Of a stretch of DNA of 19,250 nucleotides, positions 1-6,720 are shown piece by piece. Source of the DNA: Flavobacterium psychrophilum (GTDB taxonomy: Bacteria; Bacteroidota; Bacteroidia; Flavobacteriales; Flavobacteriaceae); assembly GCA_945869365.1 (NCBI GenBank), contig CAMBOW010000029.1, forward strand, positions 1 to 19,250, given 5' to 3'. Every line of letters begins with the position of its first letter. Within the stretch, counting starts at the first letter, position 1. The notes beneath the pieces were generated by a model that worked only from the letters and a program-made list of their open reading frames with translations, had not been told where the DNA came from and ran no database searches. The position numbers and the translations under genes were made by a program.

Positions 1-1
1 G

Positions 2-406
2 GTGCAACGTGCCTACAAAGCGGCCGGAGTTTCTTCAATCGTGGTGGGCGATCACAATTATGGTGAAGGATCCTCTAGAGAACACGCGGCCATGGAGCCT
101 CGTTTCTTGGGTGTGAAAGCCGTCTTGGTAAAATCATTTTCGCGTATACACGAAACCAATTTGAAAAAACAAGTCATGTTGGCTTTGACGTTTGCCAACG
201 AAGCCGATTACGATAAAATTCAAGAAAACGACAGCATTGATTTTATTGATTTGGTTGATTTTGCACCGGGTAAACCCTTGAGTCTAGTGTTCACTCACGC
301 CGACGGTTCAACGGATACAATTATGGCCAATCATTCCTACAACGACAGCCAAATTGGTTGGTTTGTAGCGGGATCTGCACTCAATTTAATTGCGGCTGCC
401 AGCTAA
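2..406 (+). CDS. Aconitate hydratase, C-terminal part (5' end outside the window)
   Basis: This is the last 134 residues of an aconitase, the TCA-cycle enzyme that isomerises citrate to isocitrate. The visible part is the swivel (fourth) domain. It contains [18 protein letters not shown], whose GSSREHA loop carries the conserved substrate-binding Ser and Arg, then [14 protein letters not shown], and a tail with FAPGKPL and [10 protein letters not shown]. The pattern matches mitochondrial-type aconitases rather than AcnB. The frame is open to the left edge, so the true start and the iron-sulfur cluster cysteines lie upstream; the GTG at position 2 is not a real start. A strong hairpin terminator follows 24 bases after the stop. 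Family assignment is very secure; which aconitase paralogue this is cannot be judged from the fragment, so no symbol is given. Confidence 0.95.
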   Translation: MQRAYKAAGVSSIVVGDHNYGEGSSREHAAMEPRFLGVKAVLVKSFSRIHETNLKKQVMLALTFANEADYDKIQENDSIDFIDLVDFAPGKPLSLVFTHADGSTDTIMANHSYNDSQIGWFVAGSALNLIAAAS

Positions 407-429
407 ATCATCAGAAAATAAATTTTACC

Positions 430-462
430 AAAAAGCCTCTACTTCGGTAGGGGCTTTTTTTA
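430..462 (+). terminator. Rho-independent terminator of the aconitase gene
   Basis: The stem AGCCTCTAC / GTAGGGGCT (one T-G wobble) is closed by a TTCG tetraloop, preceded by a run of A and followed by seven T. It sits just after the aconitase stop. Confidence 0.92.
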
Positions 463-474
463 TGGATTTGATTC

Positions 475-508
475 CATTGTAAAACCGAACGACTTTTTTA
501 TATCTTTA
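475..508 (+). promoter_or_regulatory. Candidate Bacteroidota promoter for the amino acid permease
   Basis: TATCTTTA at 501-508 matches the TAnnTTTG -7 box at seven of eight positions, and a TTG at 477-479 lies 21 bases upstream, within the spacing reported for flavobacterial promoters. It would give a leader of about 30 bases. The match is by eye only. Confidence 0.42.
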
Positions 509-545
509 ACCTCGACCTAACTTTAACAAACCAAAAACTACACCT

Positions 546-1952
546 ATGGAAAACAAAGCAGATGAATTTAAAAAAGAATTAGGACTCCTAGACGGTACCA
601 TGTTGGTAGTTGGTTCTATGATTGGCTCGGGAATTTTCATCGTCAGCTCAGATATTGTGAGACAAGTAGGCTCTGCCGGATGGCTTATTGCCGTTTGGGT
701 ATTGTCTGGATTAATTACCGTGATGGCAGCCGTGAGTTATGGCGAATTGAGTGCTTTGTTTCCCAAAGCTGGCGGGCAGTATGTCTACCTGAAAGAAGCC
801 TACGGAAAACTGATCGCATTTTTATATGGCTGGAGTTTTTTTACGGTTATTCAAACGGGAACTATAGCCGCTGTGGGTGTGGCCTTTTCTAAATTTGCCG
901 CTTATTTATATGCCCCATTTAGTGATGAAAATGTCTTGTTTACTTTGGGGTTATTCAAATTGAATGCCGCACAACTCGTTTCTATTTTTACTATTATTTT
1001 ATTGACCTATTTAAACAGTAAAGGGGTTAAAAACAGCAAGGTTCTACAAACCGTACTCACCGTAATTAAAATTGCTTCCTTGGCGGGTTTAATTATTTGT
1101 GGCTTATTATGGGCAGGCAAAGCTGAAATTTGGGATGCCAATTGGGCTCATGCTTGGGCCACTCAATCTTATGTAAAAGACAGCGCGAGCTGGTTGCCTA
1201 TAAGTGGTGTCGCCTTAATTACGGGTGTCGCTGCAGCTATGGTGGGTTCGTTGTTTTCGAGTGATGCATGGGTAGGCGTGACCTTTATCGCTGGGGAAAT
1301 GAAAAATCCAAAACGCAATGTGGGCTTGAGTCTTTTCTTAGGCACGTTGATCGTGAGTGTAATTTATGTGTTGGCCAATTTGATGTATTTGGCCGTGATT
1401 CCGTTGGATGGAATTGCTACCGCTCCATCAGATCGAGTTGCCGTAGTCGCGTCTCAAGCCATATTTGGTCATATGGGTACTTATGTAATTGCGTTAATGA
1501 TCATGGTATCTACCTTTGCCTGCAACAACGGTTTGATTATGGCTGGTGCTCGCGTGTATTACACCATGGCGCAAGACAAATTATTCTTTAAACAAGCAGC
1601 AAAATTAAACACAGCTCAAGTTCCTTCTTGGGCCTTATGGGCACAATGTTTTTGGGCATCCATCTTATGTGTTACCGGAAAATATGGAGATTTACTTGAT
1701 TTTGTGGTGATTATTGTACTGATCTTTTACATTCTTACCATCTACGGTATTTTTATTTTACGCAAAAAAATGCCCGATGCCGAAAGGCCGTATAAAGCGT
1801 TTGGCTATCCCTATATTCCTTCATTGTATATCGTGTTGGCCAGCGCCATTTCTATTGCTTTGTTGGTCACCAAAACGGATACCTGCGGTTGGGGGGTGTT
1901 GATTATGCTGCTGGGATTGCCGGTCTATTATCTAACCAAACCCAAAGAATAA
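546..1952 (+). CDS. APC-family amino acid permease
   Basis: This 468-residue integral membrane protein belongs to the amino acid-polyamine-organocation superfamily and probably imports or exchanges an amino acid across the inner membrane. Near the N-terminus it has LLDGTMLVVGSMIGSGIF, with the GSGIF substrate-binding loop of helix 1 typical of the family, and then roughly a dozen hydrophobic segments. A short FILRKKMPDAERPYKAFGYP segment near the C-terminus is the usual cytoplasmic loop of LAT-like and related permeases. The length is normal. The start is the first ATG after an AT-rich leader with no Shine-Dalgarno sequence. The gene stands alone, with terminators on both sides. Substrate cannot be told from sequence; a serine/threonine or broad neutral amino acid carrier is a guess. 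Confidence 0.9.
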   Translation: MENKADEFKKELGLLDGTMLVVGSMIGSGIFIVSSDIVRQVGSAGWLIAVWVLSGLITVMAAVSYGELSALFPKAGGQYVYLKEAYGKLIAFLYGWSFFTVIQTGTIAAVGVAFSKFAAYLYAPFSDENVLFTLGLFKLNAAQLVSIFTIILLTYLNSKGVKNSKVLQTVLTVIKIASLAGLIICGLLWAGKAEIWDANWAHAWATQSYVKDSASWLPISGVALITGVAAAMVGSLFSSDAWVGVTFIAGEMKNPKRNVGLSLFLGTLIVSVIYVLANLMYLAVIPLDGIATAPSDRVAVVASQAIFGHMGTYVIALMIMVSTFACNNGLIMAGARVYYTMAQDKLFFKQAAKLNTAQVPSWALWAQCFWASILCVTGKYGDLLDFVVIIVLIFYILTIYGIFILRKKMPDAERPYKAFGYPYIPSLYIVLASAISIALLVTKTDTCGWGVLIMLLGLPVYYLTKPKE

Positions 1953-1961
1953 GTACAAGAG

Positions 1962-1990
1962 AATCCGGTGAATTTCATCGGATTTTTTTT
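1962..1990 (+). terminator. Rho-independent terminator of the permease gene
   Basis: A nine-pair stem, AATCCGGTG against CATCGGATT with one G-T wobble, encloses a five-base loop and runs into a tract of eight T. It begins nine bases after the permease stop. On the minus strand there is no downstream T tract, so it works in one direction only. Confidence 0.88.
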
Positions 1991-2200
1991 TCAATTTACG
2001 AGTTCAAGATACAGCAAGGCCACTGAAGCGGTTGTCATGATCATCAAGGTAATTAGACCAATTACATTGGTGAATTTAGAATTGGTAAATTGGCCCATGA
2101 TGCTTTTGTTGTTGCAGATGTGCAGGATAATGCCAATTAAAACCGGTGCAGTCAACCTATAAAAATAGCCGAATAAATAAGAGCTTGATTCTATATTAGT
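1991..2200 (-). pseudogene. C-terminal remnant of an Nramp-type divalent metal transporter
   Basis: On the minus strand an open frame from 2224 down to a TGA at 1991-1993 encodes about 70 residues that read like the last two membrane segments of an Nramp (MntH-like) Mn/Fe transporter. The key part is LTAPVLIGIILHICNNKSIM followed by GQFTNSKFTNVIGLITL and a final hydrophobic helix ending LLYLEL. The NNKSIMG-x4-N-x4-N-x-IG pattern is what I recall between the final helices of flavobacterial Nramp proteins. The rest of the transporter (normally about 400 residues) is absent; upstream lies the intact GAPDH gene in another frame. No ATG lies ahead of the conserved part; a TTG at 2153-2155 could start a 54-residue membrane peptide. 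Deletion remnant is my preferred reading, a small membrane protein the alternative. Family call is from memory of the motif. Confidence 0.62.
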
Positions 2201-3644
2201 AATACGTATAGCGGCGCACTTTGGCTATGTATTTGGCCAGTCGAATTACTTGGTGGCTGTAGCCGTATTCGTTGTCGTACCAGATATATAATACAATATT
2301 TTTTCCGTCGGCCGAAACAATCGTGGCGTTACTATCATAAATAGACGGTGCCGAGGTGCCAATAATGTCTGAAGACACCAATTCGTTATTGAGGGAGTAT
2401 TTTATTTGCTCCACCAATTCGCCTTCTAAGGCATATTTTTTCATGATTGAATTGATTTCCTCAACCGAGGTGGGTCTCGAAATTTCTAAGTTGAGTATAA
2501 CCAAAGAACCGTTTGGAACCGGCACGCGTATGGCATTTGACGTAAGTTTTCCGGCCAACGAAGGCAAGGCTTTAGCAACCGCAGATCCTGCGCCCGTTTC
2601 GGTAATCACCATGTTTAATCCAGCCGCTCTTCCGCGTCGGTATTTTTTGTGCATATTATCAACCAAATTTTGGTCATTGGTGTAGGCATGTATTGTTTCT
2701 AGGTGTCCTTTTACCACCACCAAGGTATCTTCTATGGCTTTTAATATGGGCGTAATGGCATTGGTGGTGCAGGAAGCAGCAGAGAATAAATCCAGTTTAT
2801 CAGGATTGTAATCCAAGTGGTTTACCCCGTGCACGATGTTGGGCATGCCTTTACCCGGAGCAGTGAGCAATACTTTGGAAACCCCTTTTGATTTTAAATG
2901 TCGAGCAAGTGCTTCGTCGGTTGTAAACGCGCCCGTGTTATCAATCACTAATGCATTGTCAAAACCATAAGCTGTATAATCAATTTCTTCGGGTGATGCC
3001 GCGGCAATCATATGTACCGTTGTCCCGTTAATGCTGAGCGTATTATTTGTTGCATCGGCCACAACCGAACCTTCAAAATCGCCGTGTATCGAATCATAAC
3101 GCAATAAAGAGGCTCTTTTTTCTAAAGTTACAGCATCATTTTTATCTCGGGTCACAATGGCTCGCAGGCGCAATTGGGTTCCTTTTCCAGTTTTTGACAT
3201 CAACTCTCGCGCCAACAATCGGCCAATTCGACCAAAACCATACAAGACCACATCTTTGGGTTCGTTGTTTTTAAAATCTTGCGCTTTTTTTAGTTTGGTC
3301 AATACAAAACCAGTGGCATTATTGTGTTTGTTTTCGGCTTTGTGAAATTCAAAAGTGAGTTTGCCAATGTCTAATTTGGCAGGGGGAAGGTTTAGAGAGT
3401 AAATCGCTTTGGCAATTTCAACTGAGTCAAAAATAGAAATGGGTTTGCCCACAAATTCGCCAGCATAGTCGTGCAAATTCAAAATTTCACTCACGTTGAG
3501 GTTGAGCAATTGGTTGCGAAACAACACCATTTCAATCGATTTGTCGTACCACAAATCGCTTATAATTTTAATTAATTCTACGCCAGCACGTCGTCGGTTG
3601 GACTGAAAGGCGATTTCTTTTTCGTAGGCACTTAGTGTACTCAT
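2196..3644 (-). CDS. Glyceraldehyde-3-phosphate dehydrogenase, long Bacteroidota form
   Basis: This 482-residue enzyme oxidises glyceraldehyde 3-phosphate to 1,3-bisphosphoglycerate, or runs the reverse in gluconeogenesis. The GAPDH core starts near residue 131 with the Rossmann motif GFGRIGR (136-142). The catalytic cysteine is Cys292 in AASCTTNAITP, and the general base is His319 in HAYTNDQ. The C-terminus has WYDNEYGYSHQV. The first 130 residues form an extra helical-looking domain absent from ordinary GAPDH (about 335 residues). Compared with glycolytic GAPDH, the text after strand 2 reads VTRDKND and the usual NIIPSSTGA is NMVITETGA, so this may be a specialised, possibly anabolic, paralogue; that is inference. 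Its stop abuts the Nramp remnant. I am sure of the family and leave the paralogue symbol open. Confidence 0.93.
   Translation of the reverse strand: MSTLSAYEKEIAFQSNRRRAGVELIKIISDLWYDKSIEMVLFRNQLLNLNVSEILNLHDYAGEFVGKPISIFDSVEIAKAIYSLNLPPAKLDIGKLTFEFHKAENKHNNATGFVLTKLKKAQDFKNNEPKDVVLYGFGRIGRLLARELMSKTGKGTQLRLRAIVTRDKNDAVTLEKRASLLRYDSIHGDFEGSVVADATNNTLSINGTTVHMIAAASPEEIDYTAYGFDNALVIDNTGAFTTDEALARHLKSKGVSKVLLTAPGKGMPNIVHGVNHLDYNPDKLDLFSAASCTTNAITPILKAIEDTLVVVKGHLETIHAYTNDQNLVDNMHKKYRRGRAAGLNMVITETGAGSAVAKALPSLAGKLTSNAIRVPVPNGSLVILNLEISRPTSVEEINSIMKKYALEGELVEQIKYSLNNELVSSDIIGTSAPSIYDSNATIVSADGKNIVLYIWYDNEYGYSHQVIRLAKYIAKVRRYTYY
3530..3542. repeat. 13-bp repeat TTTCAATCGATTT, copy inside GAPDH coding sequence
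   Basis: An exact copy of the 13-mer also found at 3698-3710 and 3734-3746. This one lies about 100 bases inside the GAPDH reading frame, near the codons for residues 35-39. Confidence 0.6.
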
Positions 3645-3685
3645 AAAGGATAAAAATTGTGGTTTTTGTTTGCGTTAGAATGCGG

Positions 3686-3716
3686 CAAAAGTACCCATTT
3701 CAATCGATTTCGTAAA
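3686..3716 (-). promoter_or_regulatory. Candidate promoter of the GAPDH gene
   Basis: On the minus strand TACTTTTG (3686-3693) is a perfect TAnnTTTG -7 box. TTTA at 3713-3716, 19 bases upstream, is a near match to the -33 TTTG. The leader would be about 35 bases. A copy of the 13-bp AATCGATT repeat lies within the spacer. Confidence 0.55.
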
Positions 3717-3746
3717 GGATTTTGTGGTATTTTTTTCAATCGATTT
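3698..3746. repeat. Pair of 13-bp direct repeats at the GAPDH promoter
   Basis: TTTCAATCGATTT occurs exactly at 3698-3710 and 3734-3746, 36 bases apart, each centred on the palindrome AATCGATT. The first lies in the spacer of the candidate GAPDH promoter and the second just upstream, which is the usual placing of a regulator's operator pair. The regulator is unknown. Confidence 0.5.
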
Positions 3747-3754
3747 TACCTGCC

Positions 3755-3788
3755 AAAAAAAAGGTCTATTGCACTACAATAGACCTTT
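3755..3788 (-). terminator. Rho-independent terminator of the htrA/degP gene
   Basis: On the minus strand a 12-pair stem (AAAGGTCTATTG with CAATAGACCTTT, five-base loop) runs into a tract of about eight T. It lies 20 bases beyond the protease stop and upstream of the GAPDH promoter, so it insulates the two genes. Confidence 0.9.
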
Positions 3789-3808
3789 GATTAGAAGTTG
3801 AAATATCC

Positions 3809-5209
3809 TTAAATGATGATGCGAATGCGTTGACCAAACTTGTTGAGCATTTCGATGCTGATGCTTTGGTTTTCGTCTTTTTTATTCAAAATTCTAGAAG
3901 CCGACTCCACATCATTCACCGGCGCATTATCGATACTCAAAATGATATTGCCTTTCAATTCTTCGTAGTAGGGTTTTAAATTGTCGTTGGTAATTTCTTT
4001 GATTTTTACCCCCGAATCGATGCGGAATTTTTTCTTATCGGCCGCATCAATGTTTTCCATTTCGATGCCTTTGAATTCGGTGTTAAACAATTCATTTTTG
4101 GTTAAAACCACTGCCGCAGTCATTGATTTCCCGTTGCGAATAAAGGTCACTACTACTTTGTCATTGGGGCGCTTGGTATTGATGTAACCCGAAAGTTCGG
4201 CATAACTGGCGATGGTTTGGTTGTCAATTTTTTTGATGATGTCGCCTTTGGTCAATCCGGCTTTTTCGGCACCCGAATTTTTGGTCACTTTTTTAATGTA
4301 AAATCCTTCGGTCTCGCTAATGCCTAAATCTTTAGAGGCATTGCCATTGAGTTCACCGCCTTCTACACCCAAAATTCCGCGTTGTACGTTGCCAAATTCC
4401 ATGATGTCTTCAATGATTTTTCGGGTAATGTTAGACGGCACGGCAAACGAATACCCAATATAAGAACCTGTTTGCGATGAAATCATGGTGTTGATGCCAA
4501 TCAATTCGCCTCGGGTATTCACCAAAGCGCCGCCACTGTTTCCGGGGTTTACTGCTGCATCCGTTTGGATAAACGATTGAATTCCATTGGTGTCCAGATT
4601 TCTGGCTTTGGCCGATACAATCCCTGCTGTGACGGTAGAAGTTAAGTTATAGGGATTTCCCACCGCCAATACCCATTCGCCAATTTTTACGGCATCCGAA
4701 TCGGCAAACACAGAATAGGGTAATTTTTCGCTGGCCTCAATTTTCAATAAGGCTATATCCATTTTGGAATCAGTGCCCACCAATTTGGCTTTGAATGTTT
4801 TTTTGTTATTCAACGTGATTTCAATTTCTGAGGCGTCTTTTACCACGTGGTTATTGGTTACGATGTAGCCGTCTTCAGAGATAATTACTCCCGAGCCAGT
4901 ACCCACTTGTTCTTGCTGTTGCAGTTGTCCGCCTTGAAATCCGTAAAAGAAATCCATTAGCGGATTGGAAACTGAGCGAAAGGATACGTTTTTCACGTGC
5001 ACTACGGTATGTATGGTTTTGTCGGCAGCATCGGTAAAATCGAGCACCTCGTTACCCAATCCCACCGTTCTTCCAAATTGAGTTGGCGCTTGTGTCACAA
5101 TGCTTCTTTTGGCAAATACGCTATTGTCGTCTAGAAATACTTTGTACCCAGCCAAGGTTGTAATGCCACTTAATAGGGCTACTAAAACTAGTTTTGAATT
5201 GCTGTTCAT
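3809..5209 (-). CDS. HtrA/DegP-family periplasmic serine protease
   Basis: This 466-residue protein is a Do-like protease and chaperone that handles misfolded envelope proteins. Residues 7-27 form one hydrophobic signal or anchor segment. The trypsin-like domain carries the triad His121 (TNNHVV), Asp151 (KMDIALLKI) and Ser225 (NPGNSGGAL). PDZ1 spans about 275-370 (RGILGVEG through AGLTKGDIIKKID). A shorter second PDZ-like domain spans about 380-466 and ends exactly in a hydrophobic RIRIII tail. A Q-rich stretch at 95-101 lies in the LA loop region just before the protease core. Length is normal for Bacteroidota. It has its own terminator and faces dapF across a 181-bp region with phased TTAAC repeats. 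All catalytic residues are present. The DegP, DegQ or DegS identity cannot be separated by eye. Confidence 0.94.
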   Translation of the reverse strand: MNSNSKLVLVALLSGITTLAGYKVFLDDNSVFAKRSIVTQAPTQFGRTVGLGNEVLDFTDAADKTIHTVVHVKNVSFRSVSNPLMDFFYGFQGGQLQQQEQVGTGSGVIISEDGYIVTNNHVVKDASEIEITLNNKKTFKAKLVGTDSKMDIALLKIEASEKLPYSVFADSDAVKIGEWVLAVGNPYNLTSTVTAGIVSAKARNLDTNGIQSFIQTDAAVNPGNSGGALVNTRGELIGINTMISSQTGSYIGYSFAVPSNITRKIIEDIMEFGNVQRGILGVEGGELNGNASKDLGISETEGFYIKKVTKNSGAEKAGLTKGDIIKKIDNQTIASYAELSGYINTKRPNDKVVVTFIRNGKSMTAAVVLTKNELFNTEFKGIEMENIDAADKKKFRIDSGVKIKEITNDNLKPYYEELKGNIILSIDNAPVNDVESASRILNKKDENQSISIEMLNKFGQRIRIII

Positions 5210-5246
5210 ACGAATAATTTTTAGGTTATTGGTTATTTATCGAACG

Positions 5247-5275
5247 TAAAAGTAGAAAAGTTATGTTGCAGCAAA
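5247..5275 (-). promoter_or_regulatory. Candidate promoter of the htrA/degP gene
   Basis: On the minus strand TACTTTTA (5247-5254) matches TAnnTTTG at seven of eight positions, with TTTG at 5272-5275, 17 bases upstream. The leader would be about 30 bases. Four phased TTAAC-like repeats lie immediately upstream of it. Confidence 0.42.
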
Positions 5276-5279
5276 AACA

Positions 5280-5318
5280 GTTTAACGCTCGTTTAACAGC
5301 TCTTAACGTTTTATTAAT
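5280..5318. repeat. Four helically phased TTAAC-type repeats between htrA and dapF
   Basis: TTAAC at 5282-5286, 5293-5297 and 5303-5307, then TTAAT at 5314-5318, have start-to-start steps of 11, 10 and 11 bases. The first two are the longer GTTTAAC. Tandem half-sites about one helical turn apart are characteristic of OmpR/PhoB-type response regulator sites. The array sits just upstream of the candidate htrA promoter. The binding protein is unknown. Confidence 0.5.
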
Positions 5319-5364
5319 AGTTTTGATTTGTGCCTTTTTACATCCGCTATTTGGTGATAATTTG

Positions 5365-5372
5365 TACATTTG
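5365..5372 (+). promoter_or_regulatory. Candidate -7 box for the dapF operon
   Basis: TACATTTG is a perfect TAnnTTTG box 18 bases before the dapF ATG. No good TTTG was found at the usual distance upstream; the nearest candidate is TTTA at 5337-5340. It implies a leader of only about 12 bases and rules out the upstream TTG at 5370 as start. Confidence 0.48.
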
Positions 5373-5390
5373 TTTGCATTAAAAATCACG

Positions 5391-6179
5391 ATGAAAATCC
5401 CCTTCTACAAATACCACGGCACCGGAAACGACTTTATTCTTCTCGATAATAGAGCAGTTTTGTTCCCTAAAACTGCCCACCACTGGATTGCACAACTGTG
5501 TAATCGCAATCTCGGCATTGGTGCCGATGGGTTAATTTTATTAGAGGAAAATCCAGCCGGACAATTCAGTATGGTCTATTACAATTCAGATGGAAATTTG
5601 AGTTCCATGTGTGGGAATGGCGGTCGCTGTTTTGTGGCCTTTGCCAAGCAATTGGGTTTGATCGAACACGAAATGCAATTTGAGGCACCCGATGGCGCAC
5701 ATTTTGCCCAATTTACTGCCTCAGGTGAAATTGCCTTGCAAATGAAATCGGTATCAGAAATTGCGATACAACCCGACTATGTGTTTTTAAATACCGGCTC
5801 TCCCCATCATGTGCAATTGGTAAAAGAGTTGGATAATTATCCGGTTTTTCAGACTGGTGCAGCTATTCGCTATGGTGAGTTATATGGAGAAGCAGGTGCT
5901 AATGTCAATTTTGTAGCGCCTATTTCGGCCAATACGTTTGCCGTGCGCACCTACGAACGCGGCGTAGAAAACGAAACGCTTTCTTGTGGAACGGGGGTTA
6001 CCGCTGTGGCGATTGCCATGCATAAATTACAACATACGTCGGCCCAAAAAATCAATTTGAAAACGCCAGGCGGAAATTTGGCTGTTTCTTTTATAGAAAA
6101 TAATGGCCTATACGAGCAGGTTTGTCTCATAGGACCCGCAGTTTTTGTGTTTACGGGAGAAATCTCAACACCCGAATAA
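5391..6179 (+). CDS. dapF: Diaminopimelate epimerase
   Basis: DapF interconverts LL- and meso-diaminopimelate in the cytoplasm, supplying meso-DAP for peptidoglycan and for lysine synthesis. The 262-residue product has the expected N-terminus KYHGTGNDF, then GADGLILLE (45-53). Both active-site cysteines are present: Cys74 in SMCGNGGRC and Cys199 in ENETLSCGTGVTAVA, with the ERG motif at 190-192. Two-fold symmetric halves and the normal length support a complete enzyme. I start it at the ATG at 5391; an in-frame TTG at 5370 would add seven residues not seen in the family and overlaps the candidate -7 box. It leads a tight plus-strand run with the next gene one base downstream, followed by mltG, so wall precursor supply and glycan processing are linked here. 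Confidence 0.96.
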   Translation: MKIPFYKYHGTGNDFILLDNRAVLFPKTAHHWIAQLCNRNLGIGADGLILLEENPAGQFSMVYYNSDGNLSSMCGNGGRCFVAFAKQLGLIEHEMQFEAPDGAHFAQFTASGEIALQMKSVSEIAIQPDYVFLNTGSPHHVQLVKELDNYPVFQTGAAIRYGELYGEAGANVNFVAPISANTFAVRTYERGVENETLSCGTGVTAVAIAMHKLQHTSAQKINLKTPGGNLAVSFIENNGLYEQVCLIGPAVFVFTGEISTPE

Positions 6180-6180
6180 C

Positions 6181-6711
6181 ATGAATACACTACAAAATCA
6201 AATCCTTTTTTTGCGGGCACTCGAGCCCGAAGATTTAGATTTCATTTACCAAATCGAAAACGATGAAACAGTATGGGAAATTAGCCACACCAAAACACCC
6301 TACAGTCGTTTTTTGATTCGACAATACCTGGAAAACGCCCAACAAGATATTTATGAAGCCAAGCAACTGCGTTTTGTAATTTGTCTGCAATCCAATGAAT
6401 TGCCTATTGGCATGATTGATTTGTTTGATTTTGAACCGGCCCATCATCGAGCGGGAGTAGGGGTGCTCATTTACGATAAGCTCTGTCGCAACGAGGGAAT
6501 TGGATCGGGTGCATTGGCTTTGGTGATGCAGTATGCCCAAACCCATTTGAATCTGCATCAATTGTATGCCAATATTGGAACCGATAATGCTGCCAGCGTA
6601 GCACTTTTTACTAAATTTGGCTTCCAAGAAATTGGTGTCAAAAAACAATGGAACCTGGTGCGTGGTGCCTTCAAAGACGAAGGGTTATACCAATATATAT
6701 TTACTAAATAA
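6181..6711 (+). CDS. GNAT-family N-acetyltransferase, RimJ/RimL type
   Basis: A 176-residue acetyl-CoA-dependent acetyltransferase of the RimL / Acetyltransf_3 group. It opens with LRALEPEDLDFIYQIENDE, typical of this group. The acetyl-CoA pyrophosphate loop is RNEGIGSGALALVMQYA near 105-121, followed by the C-terminal NAASVALFTKFGF motif that contacts CoA. An ATG one base after the dapF stop is chosen; an in-frame start at 6145 inside dapF would only add shadow sequence. Acceptor substrate cannot be predicted: members modify ribosomal protein N-termini, polyamines or small metabolites. Its place between dapF and mltG suggests shared transcription but not necessarily a wall function. Confidence 0.9.
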   Translation: MNTLQNQILFLRALEPEDLDFIYQIENDETVWEISHTKTPYSRFLIRQYLENAQQDIYEAKQLRFVICLQSNELPIGMIDLFDFEPAHHRAGVGVLIYDKLCRNEGIGSGALALVMQYAQTHLNLHQLYANIGTDNAASVALFTKFGFQEIGVKKQWNLVRGAFKDEGLYQYIFTK

Positions 6712-6720
6712 TATAGAATT

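Noticed and set aside
1968..2162. Plus-strand 64-residue open frame after the permease
   Set aside because: It is antisense to the Nramp-like fragment and starts inside the permease terminator; its product has no recognisable pattern.
5370..5390. Upstream TTG start for dapF
   Set aside because: It overlaps a perfect TAnnTTTG box and adds residues not found in DapF, whose conserved N-terminus starts at the ATG at 5391.
6145..6180. Earlier start for the first GNAT gene inside dapF
   Set aside because: The extra residues are only dapF sequence in another frame; the ATG at 6181 fits the family N-terminus and one-base spacing.
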